A stretch of DNA of 64,000 nt, taken from a virus. Shown piece after piece: positions 18,780 through 27,770 of the stretch. Position 1 is the first letter of the stretch. Each line of letters opens with the position of its first letter. The stretch covers positions 23,688 through 87,687 of the IMG/VR virus record IMGVR_UViG_3300013372_003978. One strand, given 5' to 3'. The notes under the pieces are model-generated. The model did no database searches. It was not told where the DNA came from and saw nothing but the letters and a program-made list of their open reading frames with translations. A program made the translations under genes and the position numbers.

Positions 18780-19541
18780 ATGAAACTTTACAATCTATTT
18801 GAACAAGTTATATTAGAAGAAATCATTAGAACGGTACCATTAAACGAAGCTGTATCATCTAGTGAAATTGATAGCGTAATAAAAGGTGACCCTAATGTTA
18901 AAGGTAAATTTTATTATGTTAGTTTTGATTATGAAGATAAAGATGGTACAACTAGTAATAGATGGGTTAAAATTCATCAACAAAACTTATCAACAGCTGG
19001 AAATCAATTAATTGATGCTAAACAAATAAGTAAAAATAATCAAACAACTGAAACAGTAGTTGATAAAGAAGGGAATCAAATAACACAATCTGTTGAAGGT
19101 TGGAGGAAATTTAGATTAGATAAAATGAATAATTTTGTTGTATCTAAAGTTCCATTTCAACAACCAGAACCTGGGTTTAATCCAATTGGTAATAATTCTA
19201 AAACAGTTGCATATACTGATACTGATGATATTGTCGATTTTAGTTTTGGTTATAAAGACCCTAAATATGCTGAAAAAGTTGCAGCCGCAACAAAAGCTAA
19301 AAATGATGAATTTATAAAAAATAGAGAAGGAGAGAAATTAAAAAGACAACAGAATAAACCAATTAAATTAACGCCAGTACCTGTTCCAACACCTAAACAA
19401 ATTGTTAGGCCAACAAAACAAATACCAGTTGCAAAACCAATAGTTAAAACAGCAACTAGTGGAATAATAAATAAACCAGAAATTGAACCTGAAGAAATAG
19501 GTTCAGAAGAGGAAGAAGAAGAAAATTTAAATGTAAGATAA
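18780..19541 (+). CDS. Candidate internal head protein with prohead cleavage signal
   Basis: 253 residues. The N-terminus (MKLYNLFEQVILEE) is a short amphipathic helix, and L21-N22-E23 followed by A24 matches the (L/I)xE-(A/G/S) cleavage motif of gp21-type prohead proteases. T4 internal proteins have just such a removable N-terminal capsid-targeting helix. The middle (about 35-160) is mixed alpha/beta. The C-terminal third is Pro/Lys-rich then very acidic (a run of Glu near 240). Inference: a protein packaged in the prohead and possibly ejected with DNA. The sequence does not reveal its activity. Confidence 0.6.
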   Translation: MKLYNLFEQVILEEIIRTVPLNEAVSSSEIDSVIKGDPNVKGKFYYVSFDYEDKDGTTSNRWVKIHQQNLSTAGNQLIDAKQISKNNQTTETVVDKEGNQITQSVEGWRKFRLDKMNNFVVSKVPFQQPEPGFNPIGNNSKTVAYTDTDDIVDFSFGYKDPKYAEKVAAATKAKNDEFIKNREGEKLKRQQNKPIKLTPVPVPTPKQIVRPTKQIPVAKPIVKTATSGIINKPEIEPEEIGSEEEEEENLNVR

Positions 19542-19542
19542 T

Positions 19543-20139
19543 ATGAATCCAGCACCAGTAGTAATGACCCCTCAAATGATAGCTCTTTTGGCTAAGTCAA
19601 AACAGGTAATGAATAAATCTTTAGCTGATAAACCAATAGTTTCAAAACATGCACAAGCGGTTACCGAATCCTATGATTATGACTCTACACCAATATATGC
19701 TGAAAGTGATGAAAGAGAACCAAATTACAATGAATACGCACCAACACCTGTTGCTGCAGCACCATTACAAAATTTCTCCAAAGAACATATAATGGCTTCT
19801 AAATTACCAGCTAATATCAAAGAAGCTATGATTAAAAATCCAATAGCTAGACCAGAAATGACTGGGCTTAGCCAAGAAGCAATTGAAGCTATTAATCCAA
19901 CTGCTCGTAAAGCTACACCACAACCTAGACAAATGGTTAGCGAAAATAGAGCAACAAAACCTGTGGATTCTGATTTAATAACTATTAGTAGAAGTGAACT
20001 AAAAGAAATTATGAATGAAACATTAGTAAGTTTTCTAAAAACAAATTATGAAAAAAGTCTTACTGAAGCTGCAATTACAAAAACAATTAATTTACTAATT
20101 AAAGAAGGTAAAATAGGTGTAAAAAAGAAAACACTTTAA
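19543..20139 (+). CDS. Unknown protein with coiled C-terminus, possible head-associated
   Basis: 198 residues. Pro/Ala-rich and disordered to about residue 140, then a helical segment (SRSELKEIMNETLVSFLKTNY). Near the C-terminus are LTE-A and IKE-G, both fitting the prohead protease motif. It is the last gene of the operon and ends 15 nt before a strong hairpin terminator. Function unknown. Confidence 0.55.
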   Translation: MNPAPVVMTPQMIALLAKSKQVMNKSLADKPIVSKHAQAVTESYDYDSTPIYAESDEREPNYNEYAPTPVAAAPLQNFSKEHIMASKLPANIKEAMIKNPIARPEMTGLSQEAIEAINPTARKATPQPRQMVSENRATKPVDSDLITISRSELKEIMNETLVSFLKTNYEKSLTEAAITKTINLLIKEGKIGVKKKTL

Positions 20140-20144
20140 TTTAA

Positions 20145-20175
20145 TAAAAAAAAGGCCCATATGGGTCTTTTTTTA
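20145..20175 (+). terminator. Rho-independent terminator
   Basis: A-tract, then GGCCCATATGGGTC, then a T-run. The stem is almost self-complementary (one G-U pair) with flanking A/T runs extending it, so it could work in both directions. It closes the 17427-20139 operon. Confidence 0.85.
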
Positions 20176-20197
20176 TTTACAAATGTTTTTTGTTTAA

Positions 20198-20205
20198 TAT
20201 ATTTG
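20198..20205 (+). promoter_or_regulatory. Host-type promoter of the glycan island
   Basis: TATATTTG fits TAnnTTTG and lies 18 nt before the ATG at 20224, right after the terminator. The expected TTG at -33 is not clear (only TTT), so this promoter looks weaker than that at 21477-21507. Confidence 0.55.
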
Positions 20206-20223
20206 ATTATAAATGTTTAAAAT

Positions 20224-21459
20224 ATGAAAAACAAAAAAATTAAAATCTTAGTTGTACCATCAGACCGTACAGGTGTTAGTTACTTCCGTTCAACAAACCC
20301 ACACATCGCATTAGAAAATAATTACCCTGATGAATTTCACATTGACGTGGATTATGAGCCAGATTTGAATAATGATGAATGGTTAAAACAATATGACATT
20401 ATCCACTACCATAGAAGTCTTGGTGGTTTTGAACAAATGGCAATTTTAAATGAAAAACTTAAAAATTTAGGTATTGTTTCATTTATGGATTTAGATGATT
20501 ATTGGGCAGTTGGTGAACATCATCCAGCTTATCATTTAGTAAAAAATCATGAACTAGATAAAAAAATATTAGAAAATATTAAGAGTGCTGAAAATGTTAT
20601 TACAACAACAAAAATATTTGCAAATGAAATTGCTAAATATAATAAAAATGTGTTTATTTTAGCTAATGCTGTTGACCCTACTGAAAAACAATTTACACCA
20701 AAATTAGAAGCTTCAGATAGACTTAGAATTGGTTGGTTAGGTGGTAGTAGTCACTTGAAAGATTTAGAAATTCTTAATGGTGTTGTAGGTCGTTTAAGAA
20801 CTGATAAATTATTAGATAAAGTTCAATTTGTTTTATGTGGTTTTGATACAAGAGGGACACATACTGTTATTGATTCTGTTACTAGAGAACAAACTACTAG
20901 ACCAATTACACCAAAAGAAAGTGTTTGGTTCCAATATGAAAAAATATTCACTGATAACTATCAAACAGTAAGCCCTGAATATAAAGATTACTTAATGAAA
21001 TTTACACAAGATGAATATAATGACCTCGCTAATGAACCATATCGTAGAGTTTGGACAAAGCCAATTTCAACCTACGCTTCAAATTATAATTTGTTTGATG
21101 TGTCATTGGCCCCAATTGAAGAACATATCTTTAATAAAGTTAAGAGTCAATTAAAAGTAATTGAAGCTGGTTTTCATCACAAAGCTATTATCGCACAAGA
21201 TTTTGGTCCATATCAAATTGACCTTAAAAATGCAATTCAATTTGGTGGTGGTTTTGATATGTCAGCAAATAGTATATTGATTGATAGTGTTAAGAACCAT
21301 AAAGATTGGTATAGTGCAATTAAAAAAGTAATTCAAAATCCTGATTTAGTTACAGCATTACAAGAAAATCTATATAATACGGTTAAAGATACCTATTCAA
21401 TGGATAAAGTAACTGAAGAAAGACGAGAACTATATTTATCATTATTAAATAAAAAATAA
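20224..21459 (+). CDS. Glycosyltransferase, GT-B fold (GT4-like)
   Basis: 411 residues. The N-terminal half has a Rossmann-like pattern (IKILVVPSDRTGVSYFRS, then YDIIHYHRSLGG, then FMDLDDYWAV). The C-terminal half starts with the typical nucleotide-sugar domain entry IGWLGGSSHLKDLE and ends with a conserved helix region containing KVIEAGFHHKAIIAQDFG, where Glu in EAG would contact the sugar nucleotide. Substrate unknown. It opens the glycan island under a host-type promoter and is separated from the next gene by its own promoter. Confidence 0.8.
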   Translation: MKNKKIKILVVPSDRTGVSYFRSTNPHIALENNYPDEFHIDVDYEPDLNNDEWLKQYDIIHYHRSLGGFEQMAILNEKLKNLGIVSFMDLDDYWAVGEHHPAYHLVKNHELDKKILENIKSAENVITTTKIFANEIAKYNKNVFILANAVDPTEKQFTPKLEASDRLRIGWLGGSSHLKDLEILNGVVGRLRTDKLLDKVQFVLCGFDTRGTHTVIDSVTREQTTRPITPKESVWFQYEKIFTDNYQTVSPEYKDYLMKFTQDEYNDLANEPYRRVWTKPISTYASNYNLFDVSLAPIEEHIFNKVKSQLKVIEAGFHHKAIIAQDFGPYQIDLKNAIQFGGGFDMSANSILIDSVKNHKDWYSAIKKVIQNPDLVTALQENLYNTVKDTYSMDKVTEERRELYLSLLNKK

Positions 21460-21476
21460 AATTTATGGTTAAATTG

Positions 21477-21507
21477 TTGTTTAATTAAATATAAATTCAT
21501 ATATTTG
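21477..21507 (+). promoter_or_regulatory. Host-type promoter of HD/dUTPase operon
   Basis: TTG at 21477-21479, 20-nt spacer, TATATTTG at 21500-21507, then the ATG at 21541. Complete match to the Bacteroidota -33/-7 consensus. Confidence 0.8.
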
Positions 21508-21540
21508 CTGAAATAACAATTTAATTATAATTTATATAAA

Positions 21541-22104
21541 ATGTCTTTAGAAAAAGAAAAAATCTTAGCAAATGCAAAAAAATATTTTGACACTGCTAAA
21601 AAAATTGGTTTTACTAATCAAGAATTCACAGATTTCTTAGGTCAAAACTTTATTGCTGCACCTGCATCAACAATGGAAAGTTTACATAATGCTTTTGAAG
21701 GTGGTTTAATTGACCATTTATTAAGAGTTGCATCGTATGCTGTTAAATTTAACAATGCTTTACCAGAATCAGAACAAGTAAATCAAAATTCTTTATTGAA
21801 AGTTTGTTTACTTCATCAAGTAGGTAAAGCAAATCTTTACAAACCATGTACATCAGAATGGCATCGTAAGAATCAAGGTAAGATGTATGAATTTAATGAA
21901 GATTTGGTATCTATGCGTGTAACTGAGCGTAGTGTTTATTATGCGTTATCTCATGGTGTCAGTTTTACTGAAGAAGAATACTCTGCAATTCTTATGTTTG
22001 ATAAAACAGATGATAAAATGGCTGAATATCATAATTCAACGTTAGGTGACCTATTAAAAATGGCTAATTTATTCGCAATAAAACACGAAAAAAATAATAA
22101 GTAA
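21541..22104 (+). CDS. HD-fold protein with altered HD motif
   Basis: 187 residues, helical. FEGGLIDHLLRV (H59) and LLKVCLLHQVGK (H92-Q93) follow the HD-domain phosphohydrolase layout, in which GGL-x-H and H-D-x-x-K bind metal. Here the defining Asp of the HD doublet is Gln, so metal binding and catalysis may be lost or changed. It sits just upstream of dUTPase with an overlapping TAATG, so the pair is translationally coupled and probably early. Confidence 0.7.
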   Translation: MSLEKEKILANAKKYFDTAKKIGFTNQEFTDFLGQNFIAAPASTMESLHNAFEGGLIDHLLRVASYAVKFNNALPESEQVNQNSLLKVCLLHQVGKANLYKPCTSEWHRKNQGKMYEFNEDLVSMRVTERSVYYALSHGVSFTEEEYSAILMFDKTDDKMAEYHNSTLGDLLKMANLFAIKHEKNNK

Positions 22105-22682
22105 TGGGTTATGATATTAATGAGATGAGAAGAAAACTATTAGACGCTTTTGATTCTAATAGTAATTATACCTTAGAAAATTTTAATAAAGAATTTGATG
22201 GTAATATGTCAATGTCTAATAATGACGATTTTAAAATTTCTTTATCTTTTAAAAACGAATCAACAAATCCTGACCCAGAATATGCAACAGTTGGGTCATC
22301 TGGTTTTGATTTGAGAGCTAATCTAGAAACATCAATTTCATTACCACGTGGACAAACTGCAATAATACCTACTGGATTATTTTTTGAAATTCCAGATAAT
22401 TTTGAAATTCAAGTTAGACCTCGTAGCGGATTAGCAGCTAAAAATGGTGTTACTGTGTTAAACACACCTGGAACTATAGATGCTGATTATCGTGGTGAAA
22501 TTAAAATTATACTAATAAATTTAGGTAATGATACTTTTGAAATTAATCATGGTGATAGAATTGCTCAAGGTATAATGGCAGCAGTTACAGCTAAAAATTA
22601 TGTAAATCTAATTAAAGTTAATAATATTTCAGAAAATACTGAACGAGGTACTGGTGGATTCGGTAGTACTGGGACTAAATAA
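22104..22682 (+). CDS. dut: dUTPase (deoxyuridine 5'-triphosphate nucleotidohydrolase)
   Basis: 192 residues. Converts dUTP to dUMP and pyrophosphate, keeping uracil out of phage DNA and feeding dTMP synthesis. All five motifs of the trimeric family are present: GSSGFDLRA (64-72), RPRSGLAAK (105-113), GTIDADYRGEI (123-133, with the Tyr that stacks on uracil), NHGDRIAQ, and the C-terminal RGTGGFGSTG that closes over the substrate. A 44-residue N-terminal extension precedes the usual start of the fold; an internal start cannot be excluded (Met35 or Met37). The start overlaps the preceding stop by one base. Confidence 0.95.
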   Translation: MGYDINEMRRKLLDAFDSNSNYTLENFNKEFDGNMSMSNNDDFKISLSFKNESTNPDPEYATVGSSGFDLRANLETSISLPRGQTAIIPTGLFFEIPDNFEIQVRPRSGLAAKNGVTVLNTPGTIDADYRGEIKIILINLGNDTFEINHGDRIAQGIMAAVTAKNYVNLIKVNNISENTERGTGGFGSTGTK

Positions 22683-22689
22683 AATAAAA

Positions 22690-23685
22690 ATGAAAACAAA
22701 AAACAAATTTGATTTTAACGATGTTTTAATACAACCTGCTAAAGTATCGTCTATTAGTAGTAGAAAAGATATAAACCCATTTTACGATGGGTTTTTACCA
22801 TTAATAACAGCACCTATGGATACCGTTGTTAATGAAAAAAATAATCCATTGTTTACATTATTAAACATAAGAACATGTTTACCTAGAGGTGAAGAAAATC
22901 AATATGGTTTCACATCATACTCTTTAGTTGAAATAGAAACTAATTTTCTTATGTTAGACCCTAAAGGTATGTATCTAATTGATATTGCAAATGGTCATAT
23001 GGAAAAATTGGTAATTGTAATAAAAAGAATTAAAAGAAAATACCCAAAACTTATATTAATGGTTGGTAATATTGCTAATCCTCAAACTTATATTGTTTTA
23101 TCTAAGGCAGGTGCTGATTATGTTAGAATTGGTATTGGCAATGGTGGTGGTTGTAGTACAACGGTTCATACTGGTGTAGGTTACCCAATGGGTTCTCTTG
23201 TATCTGAATGTTATTTTGAATCGTGTAAACTTAAAAAACCAGCTAAGATTGTTGCTGATGGTGGTATGCAAAATTATGGTGATATAATTAAAGCTTTAGC
23301 ATTAGGTGCTGATTATGTTATGGTAGGTAGTCTTTTTAATAAAGCAATTGAATCCTGTGGTGATAATTACCTTTGGAAAAAAGTAAAAGTATGTCAAGGA
23401 ATTGCTGAATGGGCATATAAAAATAAAATACCTGTCTATAAAAAATTTAGAGGTATGAGTACTAAAGAAGTTCAAAAAAAATGGGGTAAAGAAGAACTAA
23501 CAACTTCAGAAGGTGTTGTTAGATTCAGACGAGTAGAATACACACTTCAACAATGGGTTGAAAATTTTGAATCTTATTTACGTTCAGCAATGAGTTATTC
23601 AAATGCTAAAACTCTAGAAGAATTTATCGGAATTGCCGATACAATACAAATAACAAATAACGCTTATAAAAGATTTAATAAATAA
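22690..23685 (+). CDS. IMP dehydrogenase/GMP reductase family enzyme
   Basis: 331 residues from the ATG at 22690 (an upstream in-frame extension lacks an ATG and overlaps dUTPase, so I reject it). A (beta/alpha)8 barrel with the catalytic loop GGGCSTTVHTGVG (Cys155), the phosphate-binding DGGMQNYGD and VMVGSLF segments, and the flap KKFRGMST. CBS domains are absent, as in GMP reductases; IMPDH without CBS is also possible. Either reaction controls the guanine nucleotide pool. In this position it may support GDP-sugar synthesis at the other end of the island. IMPDH versus GMPR cannot be decided by eye. Confidence 0.85.
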   Translation: MKTKNKFDFNDVLIQPAKVSSISSRKDINPFYDGFLPLITAPMDTVVNEKNNPLFTLLNIRTCLPRGEENQYGFTSYSLVEIETNFLMLDPKGMYLIDIANGHMEKLVIVIKRIKRKYPKLILMVGNIANPQTYIVLSKAGADYVRIGIGNGGGCSTTVHTGVGYPMGSLVSECYFESCKLKKPAKIVADGGMQNYGDIIKALALGADYVMVGSLFNKAIESCGDNYLWKKVKVCQGIAEWAYKNKIPVYKKFRGMSTKEVQKKWGKEELTTSEGVVRFRRVEYTLQQWVENFESYLRSAMSYSNAKTLEEFIGIADTIQITNNAYKRFNK

Positions 23686-25334
23686 TGTTAACAGTAATAT
23701 ATTGCACAAGAGAAACTAAACCAGAACATAAAGAACACTTAATTAAGTCATCTGGTCTTCATAAACACATCGAGGTTATCGAAATAATCAATAATGGTGA
23801 ATCACTAACCAAAGCGTATAATCGTGGCTTAAAACAAGCAGAATACAAACATGTAGTTTTTTGTCATGATGATATTACAATTGAAACAAAACAATGGGGT
23901 GTTAAATTGCTTAAACAATTTGAGAAAAATCCTGAATACGCTATCATTGGTGTTGCTGGTAGTAAAAATATGCCAGTATCTGGTCAATGGTGGGAAAAAC
24001 GTAATAAAATGTATGGTCGTGTTCAACATACACATGAAGGTAAAACATGGTTATCAGCTTATAGTGATGATTTAGGTCAAGAACTAGAAGAAGTTATTAA
24101 TGTTGATGGTGTTTTCTTTGCTGCCGATATAACTAAATTGGAAAAGAATTTTAATGAAAGTGTTGAAGGATTCCATTTCTATGATGTTACGTTTTGTTTT
24201 GAAAACTATTTAGCTGGGGCTAAGGTAGGTGTTACAACTGCTGTTAGAGTTAATCACCAATCAATTGGTATGACCAATGAGCAATGGGAAAGTAATAGAG
24301 AGATTTTTGCCGAAACATTTAAAGATAATTTACCAGTAGATATTAAAAGAGTATTACGTAAGGGTGAAAAATTAAAAGTTCTTATTGGTTGTTTAAGTTT
24401 TACTGATTATACTGGTTCAGAACTTTATACTTTTGAATTAGCAAAACAATTAATTAAAGAAGGTTGTGATGTTAGCATTTCTTCTACTATTGGTATGCCA
24501 TTGAGTGGTTTGGCTAACAAATTAGGTATTAAATTGTTTTCTTTACAAGAACCACCTGGTTATAAATTAGGTGATGGTAAATGGTTATTAAAAACACAAC
24601 AAGGTGATATTCCTAGCGTAGCAAATACTTTATATAAAGTAAGTGATGTACAGTTTGATGTTATTCATTTAAACCATAAACCAGTTACTGAACATATATT
24701 ACGTTTATATCCAGAAACACCAGTAATTTGTTCAATACATTCAGAAGTTATTTCTTTGGAAGAACCTGTAGTTTCTGACCAAATTAAGAAATATATCGCA
24801 ATTAGACCTGAAATTAAAGAATATATTGTTGATAGATTTAATATTGATGCTGAAAAGGTTGATGTTATATTCAATCCAATAGATACTGATAAATTTAAAG
24901 AAATTAATTCAACAGAAAAAAGAAATAAAAAACGTATATTATTTGTTGGAACTATTGATTATTTAAGAAAAGCAATGATTCAAGATTTAATCAATACAAC
25001 AAAAGAGAATGACCAAGAGTTATGGATAGTTGGTAAAAAGAATGATACATATTTAGATGAAATTATTCAAAATGAATCACATGTTAGTTATTTTGAACCA
25101 ACACTTAATATTGAAAAATTCATTCACCAATGTGATGAAACAGCTGGTATTCTTTTAGGTAGAACAACTGTTGAAGGTTGGTTATGTGGTAAAAATGGTT
25201 GGATTTACGATGTGGATTCAAGCGGTAATATCAAATCAAAAGCTTTACACGAAATTCCTAGTGATATTGATAAATTCAAAAGTGGTAATGTTGTTAAACA
25301 AATAATAGAAGAATATAAACAAATTCTAGAATAA
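23685..25334 (+). CDS. Bifunctional GT2-GT4 glycosyltransferase fusion
   Basis: 549 residues. Residues 1-225 form a GT-A domain (VIYCTRE start, FCHDDITIE as the DxD-like nucleotide site, NVDGVFFAAD acceptor segment). Residues about 230-549 form a GT-B domain (KVLIGCLSFTDYTGSELYTFELAK, then VDVIFNPIDTDKF, then KRILFVGTIDYLRKA). Such fusions add two sugars in sequence. Start overlaps the preceding stop (TAATG). Acceptor and donor unknown. Confidence 0.8.
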   Translation: MLTVIYCTRETKPEHKEHLIKSSGLHKHIEVIEIINNGESLTKAYNRGLKQAEYKHVVFCHDDITIETKQWGVKLLKQFEKNPEYAIIGVAGSKNMPVSGQWWEKRNKMYGRVQHTHEGKTWLSAYSDDLGQELEEVINVDGVFFAADITKLEKNFNESVEGFHFYDVTFCFENYLAGAKVGVTTAVRVNHQSIGMTNEQWESNREIFAETFKDNLPVDIKRVLRKGEKLKVLIGCLSFTDYTGSELYTFELAKQLIKEGCDVSISSTIGMPLSGLANKLGIKLFSLQEPPGYKLGDGKWLLKTQQGDIPSVANTLYKVSDVQFDVIHLNHKPVTEHILRLYPETPVICSIHSEVISLEEPVVSDQIKKYIAIRPEIKEYIVDRFNIDAEKVDVIFNPIDTDKFKEINSTEKRNKKRILFVGTIDYLRKAMIQDLINTTKENDQELWIVGKKNDTYLDEIIQNESHVSYFEPTLNIEKFIHQCDETAGILLGRTTVEGWLCGKNGWIYDVDSSGNIKSKALHEIPSDIDKFKSGNVVKQIIEEYKQILE

Positions 25335-26287
25335 TGAAAAAAATTAAAGATTGGTTACTTAAAAAAAGTGGGTCAGTTATGTTGTCGTTAACCAACGTTG
25401 AAAAGAACGCTTTGGGTCAATCAGGTGAATTTATGTCCAGTGATATTCAACATACACAAAAATATACCCAAGGTCAAGTAGCCGATTCTTTAATAAATGG
25501 GGAAATTACTAATGAGGTAATGGACTTAAGATGGAGAATGTATAAAATTTTACAAGAAACTGATAGTTTAACAACTCAAATTATTGGTTATGAACCAGAT
25601 GGTACCCCAATCACTAAAACTAGTAAAAAAGATGTTAAAAAAAGTCTTAAAAAAGTAAAAGTTGATTCATTTGATGATTATAAATTAGAATTTGTTGTTA
25701 CTAACGATGAGATTATCACATCTGGCAATGATATGATGAATAATCAATATATTGAAATGTTAGATAAACCAACAATAAATTTAGATGATGAAGGAAATAT
25801 TGTTAGTGCAACACATGGTGAGATTAGTGGTGACGAATACTATTTTACTAATAAAACTGAAAAATCAATAGTAATTAATAGTGAATTTACTCGTAGATTC
25901 TTTTTGGAAAATTTTACTAAAAAATTAAATATTAGACATATATCTGATAATGAAAAATTACTTGAATTTTATGTTAGTATTTATCCAGATGTTAATAATA
26001 GAACTAGCAGGCTTTTCCTAAGTGAATTAAATAAAATTATCAATGAAGGTAAAAAATCAGACATTACAAATATTGATGAAGTAGAATTTATAACTTATAA
26101 AGCTATTGGTGTTGACGATTTTTTAGAATATAAATATAAAATAACATCTTTTGATAAAATAATAGCTTTTAATGGTTCTTACGTAATTAAATTCTTATCT
26201 AAGGTAGTAATTAATGGTAAAAACATAACTAGTAAATATATTCAAAATGAATTAGAAGAAAAATATAAAAACAAAGAAAAAAAATGA
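25334..26287 (+). CDS. Unknown protein within glycan island
   Basis: 317 residues, start and stop both overlapping neighbours (TAATG upstream, ATGA downstream), so it is firmly embedded in the operon. The N-terminus is basic (KKIKDWLLKKSGS), followed by a region of mixed alpha/beta and a Lys-rich tail. No DxD or Rossmann signature is visible. It does not look like a glycosyltransferase and may be a structural protein trapped in the island. Function unknown. Confidence 0.6.
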   Translation: MKKIKDWLLKKSGSVMLSLTNVEKNALGQSGEFMSSDIQHTQKYTQGQVADSLINGEITNEVMDLRWRMYKILQETDSLTTQIIGYEPDGTPITKTSKKDVKKSLKKVKVDSFDDYKLEFVVTNDEIITSGNDMMNNQYIEMLDKPTINLDDEGNIVSATHGEISGDEYYFTNKTEKSIVINSEFTRRFFLENFTKKLNIRHISDNEKLLEFYVSIYPDVNNRTSRLFLSELNKIINEGKKSDITNIDEVEFITYKAIGVDDFLEYKYKITSFDKIIAFNGSYVIKFLSKVVINGKNITSKYIQNELEEKYKNKEKK

Positions 26288-26943
26288 GATTATTAATAAA
26301 ATTCCCAACCAGAAACAGACCTAACAAATTTTTAAAAGTTTTGGATGGTTATGTTAAAAATTTAGATGATAAGACAACTAAAATAATTGTTTCGTGTGAT
26401 TTAGATGATATTACAATGACCGAAGAACATATAAAAGATGTTATTGAACAATACGATAACGTAACTTTGGTCTATGGTGAAAATAAAAATAAAATTGAAG
26501 CGATAAACGCAGATTTAGAAAATGTAGAATTTGATATTGTATTATTAGCTTCTGATGATATGATTCCTATAGTTAAAGGGTTTGACACTATTATCAAAAA
26601 TAAAATGTTGGAAAACTATCCAGACACTGATGGAATTTTATGGTTTAATGACGGATATCAAGGTAACAAACTTAATACATTATGTATTTTGGGTAAAAAA
26701 TACTATGATAGATTTGGTTATATCTATAATCCAGAGTATGTTTCAGTTTGGTCAGATAATGAATTTATGGATGTAGGGAATATATTGGAGAAGCAAATAT
26801 ATTTTGATGAAGTAATTATTCAACATCAACACCCAGATTGGGGTTTTGGTGTTAGAGATTTTACACATACTGTTAATTCTATTAATGAAGCAAAAGATAG
26901 AGAAACATATAACAGAAGAAAGGAAAATAATTTTTATCTATGA
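26284..26943 (+). CDS. GT-A fold glycosyltransferase-like protein
   Basis: 219 residues. It begins LLIKFPTRNRPNKFLKVLDGY, the usual first strand and helix of a GT2-type fold, and has SCDLDD and LLASDDMIP as candidate metal/nucleotide sites. QHQHPDWGFG near the end could supply the late His. ATGA overlap with the upstream gene. Likely transfers a sugar; specificity unknown. Confidence 0.65.
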   Translation: MRLLIKFPTRNRPNKFLKVLDGYVKNLDDKTTKIIVSCDLDDITMTEEHIKDVIEQYDNVTLVYGENKNKIEAINADLENVEFDIVLLASDDMIPIVKGFDTIIKNKMLENYPDTDGILWFNDGYQGNKLNTLCILGKKYYDRFGYIYNPEYVSVWSDNEFMDVGNILEKQIYFDEVIIQHQHPDWGFGVRDFTHTVNSINEAKDRETYNRRKENNFYL

Positions 26944-27770
26944 AAACTGCCTTTAATACAATGTTTAAGAATGAAGAAGCAATACTTCCAGAAATCTTAA
27001 AGATATGGAAAACATACCCAATCGATTTGTTCATATTTTACGATGATAATTCAACAGATAATTCAGTTGAAATTATTAAAAAATATTTACCCAGTGAAAA
27101 AACCATAATAGTAAATGATAAACTACCAGCGTTTAATGAATCATATCAAAGACAAAAAATGATTGATGTGGCATTAGAAAATAATGTTGATATTGTATTT
27201 GCAATTGATTGTGATGAATTATTAACATCTAGTATAGTTAATAATTTTGATGAGTTTTTAAAAAAATATGAAACTACGGATATGTGGTTATTTTGGTATA
27301 ATTGTGTTAACGATACTCTTGTGCAATATAGAAATGACCCACAATACACTAATAACTATAGAAGTTTTATTTTACCTTTAAAACACACTGGTAGATTAAA
27401 TGTTAATGATTATAAATACCATACACCTAGAACACCACATGTAAATTTACCAAGAAGAGAATTTACTAGAGATTATGGTGTTATTCATTTACAAGCCGTC
27501 AATACACGTTTTTATGTTATAAAACAATTATGGTATAAACATTATGAATTTGTCACATACGGTCATAGTGTTGATTTTATAAATAGTCGATATGATTCTG
27601 TTGTTAATAATTTAAATTTTAGTGAAAGACATATGACAAATAAATTAATTGGCGGTATTGATTTTGATATTTCGGTATTTAATAATACAGCAAAGGAAAA
27701 GGAATACTTAAAATTCATTCATGACAATTATAATGAAGAATTAATAACATTTGGTAAAGAATATTTATAA
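26940..27770 (+). CDS. GT-A fold glycosyltransferase (GT2-like)
   Basis: 276 residues. MFKNEEAILPEIL and YDDNSTDNSVEII form the classical GT2 start, and AIDCDELL (D-C-D) is the DxD metal site. The C-terminal half (ending ELITFGKEYL) contains the His-rich HYEFVTYGHS segment. It overlaps the previous gene by 4 bases. Acceptor unknown. Confidence 0.8.
   Translation: MKTAFNTMFKNEEAILPEILKIWKTYPIDLFIFYDDNSTDNSVEIIKKYLPSEKTIIVNDKLPAFNESYQRQKMIDVALENNVDIVFAIDCDELLTSSIVNNFDEFLKKYETTDMWLFWYNCVNDTLVQYRNDPQYTNNYRSFILPLKHTGRLNVNDYKYHTPRTPHVNLPRREFTRDYGVIHLQAVNTRFYVIKQLWYKHYEFVTYGHSVDFINSRYDSVVNNLNFSERHMTNKLIGGIDFDISVFNNTAKEKEYLKFIHDNYNEELITFGKEYL

Noticed and set aside
22654-22692. Earlier start for the IMPDH/GMPR gene
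   Set aside because: The upstream extension lacks an ATG and overlaps the conserved dUTPase C-terminus; ATG 22690 gives the normal N-terminus.
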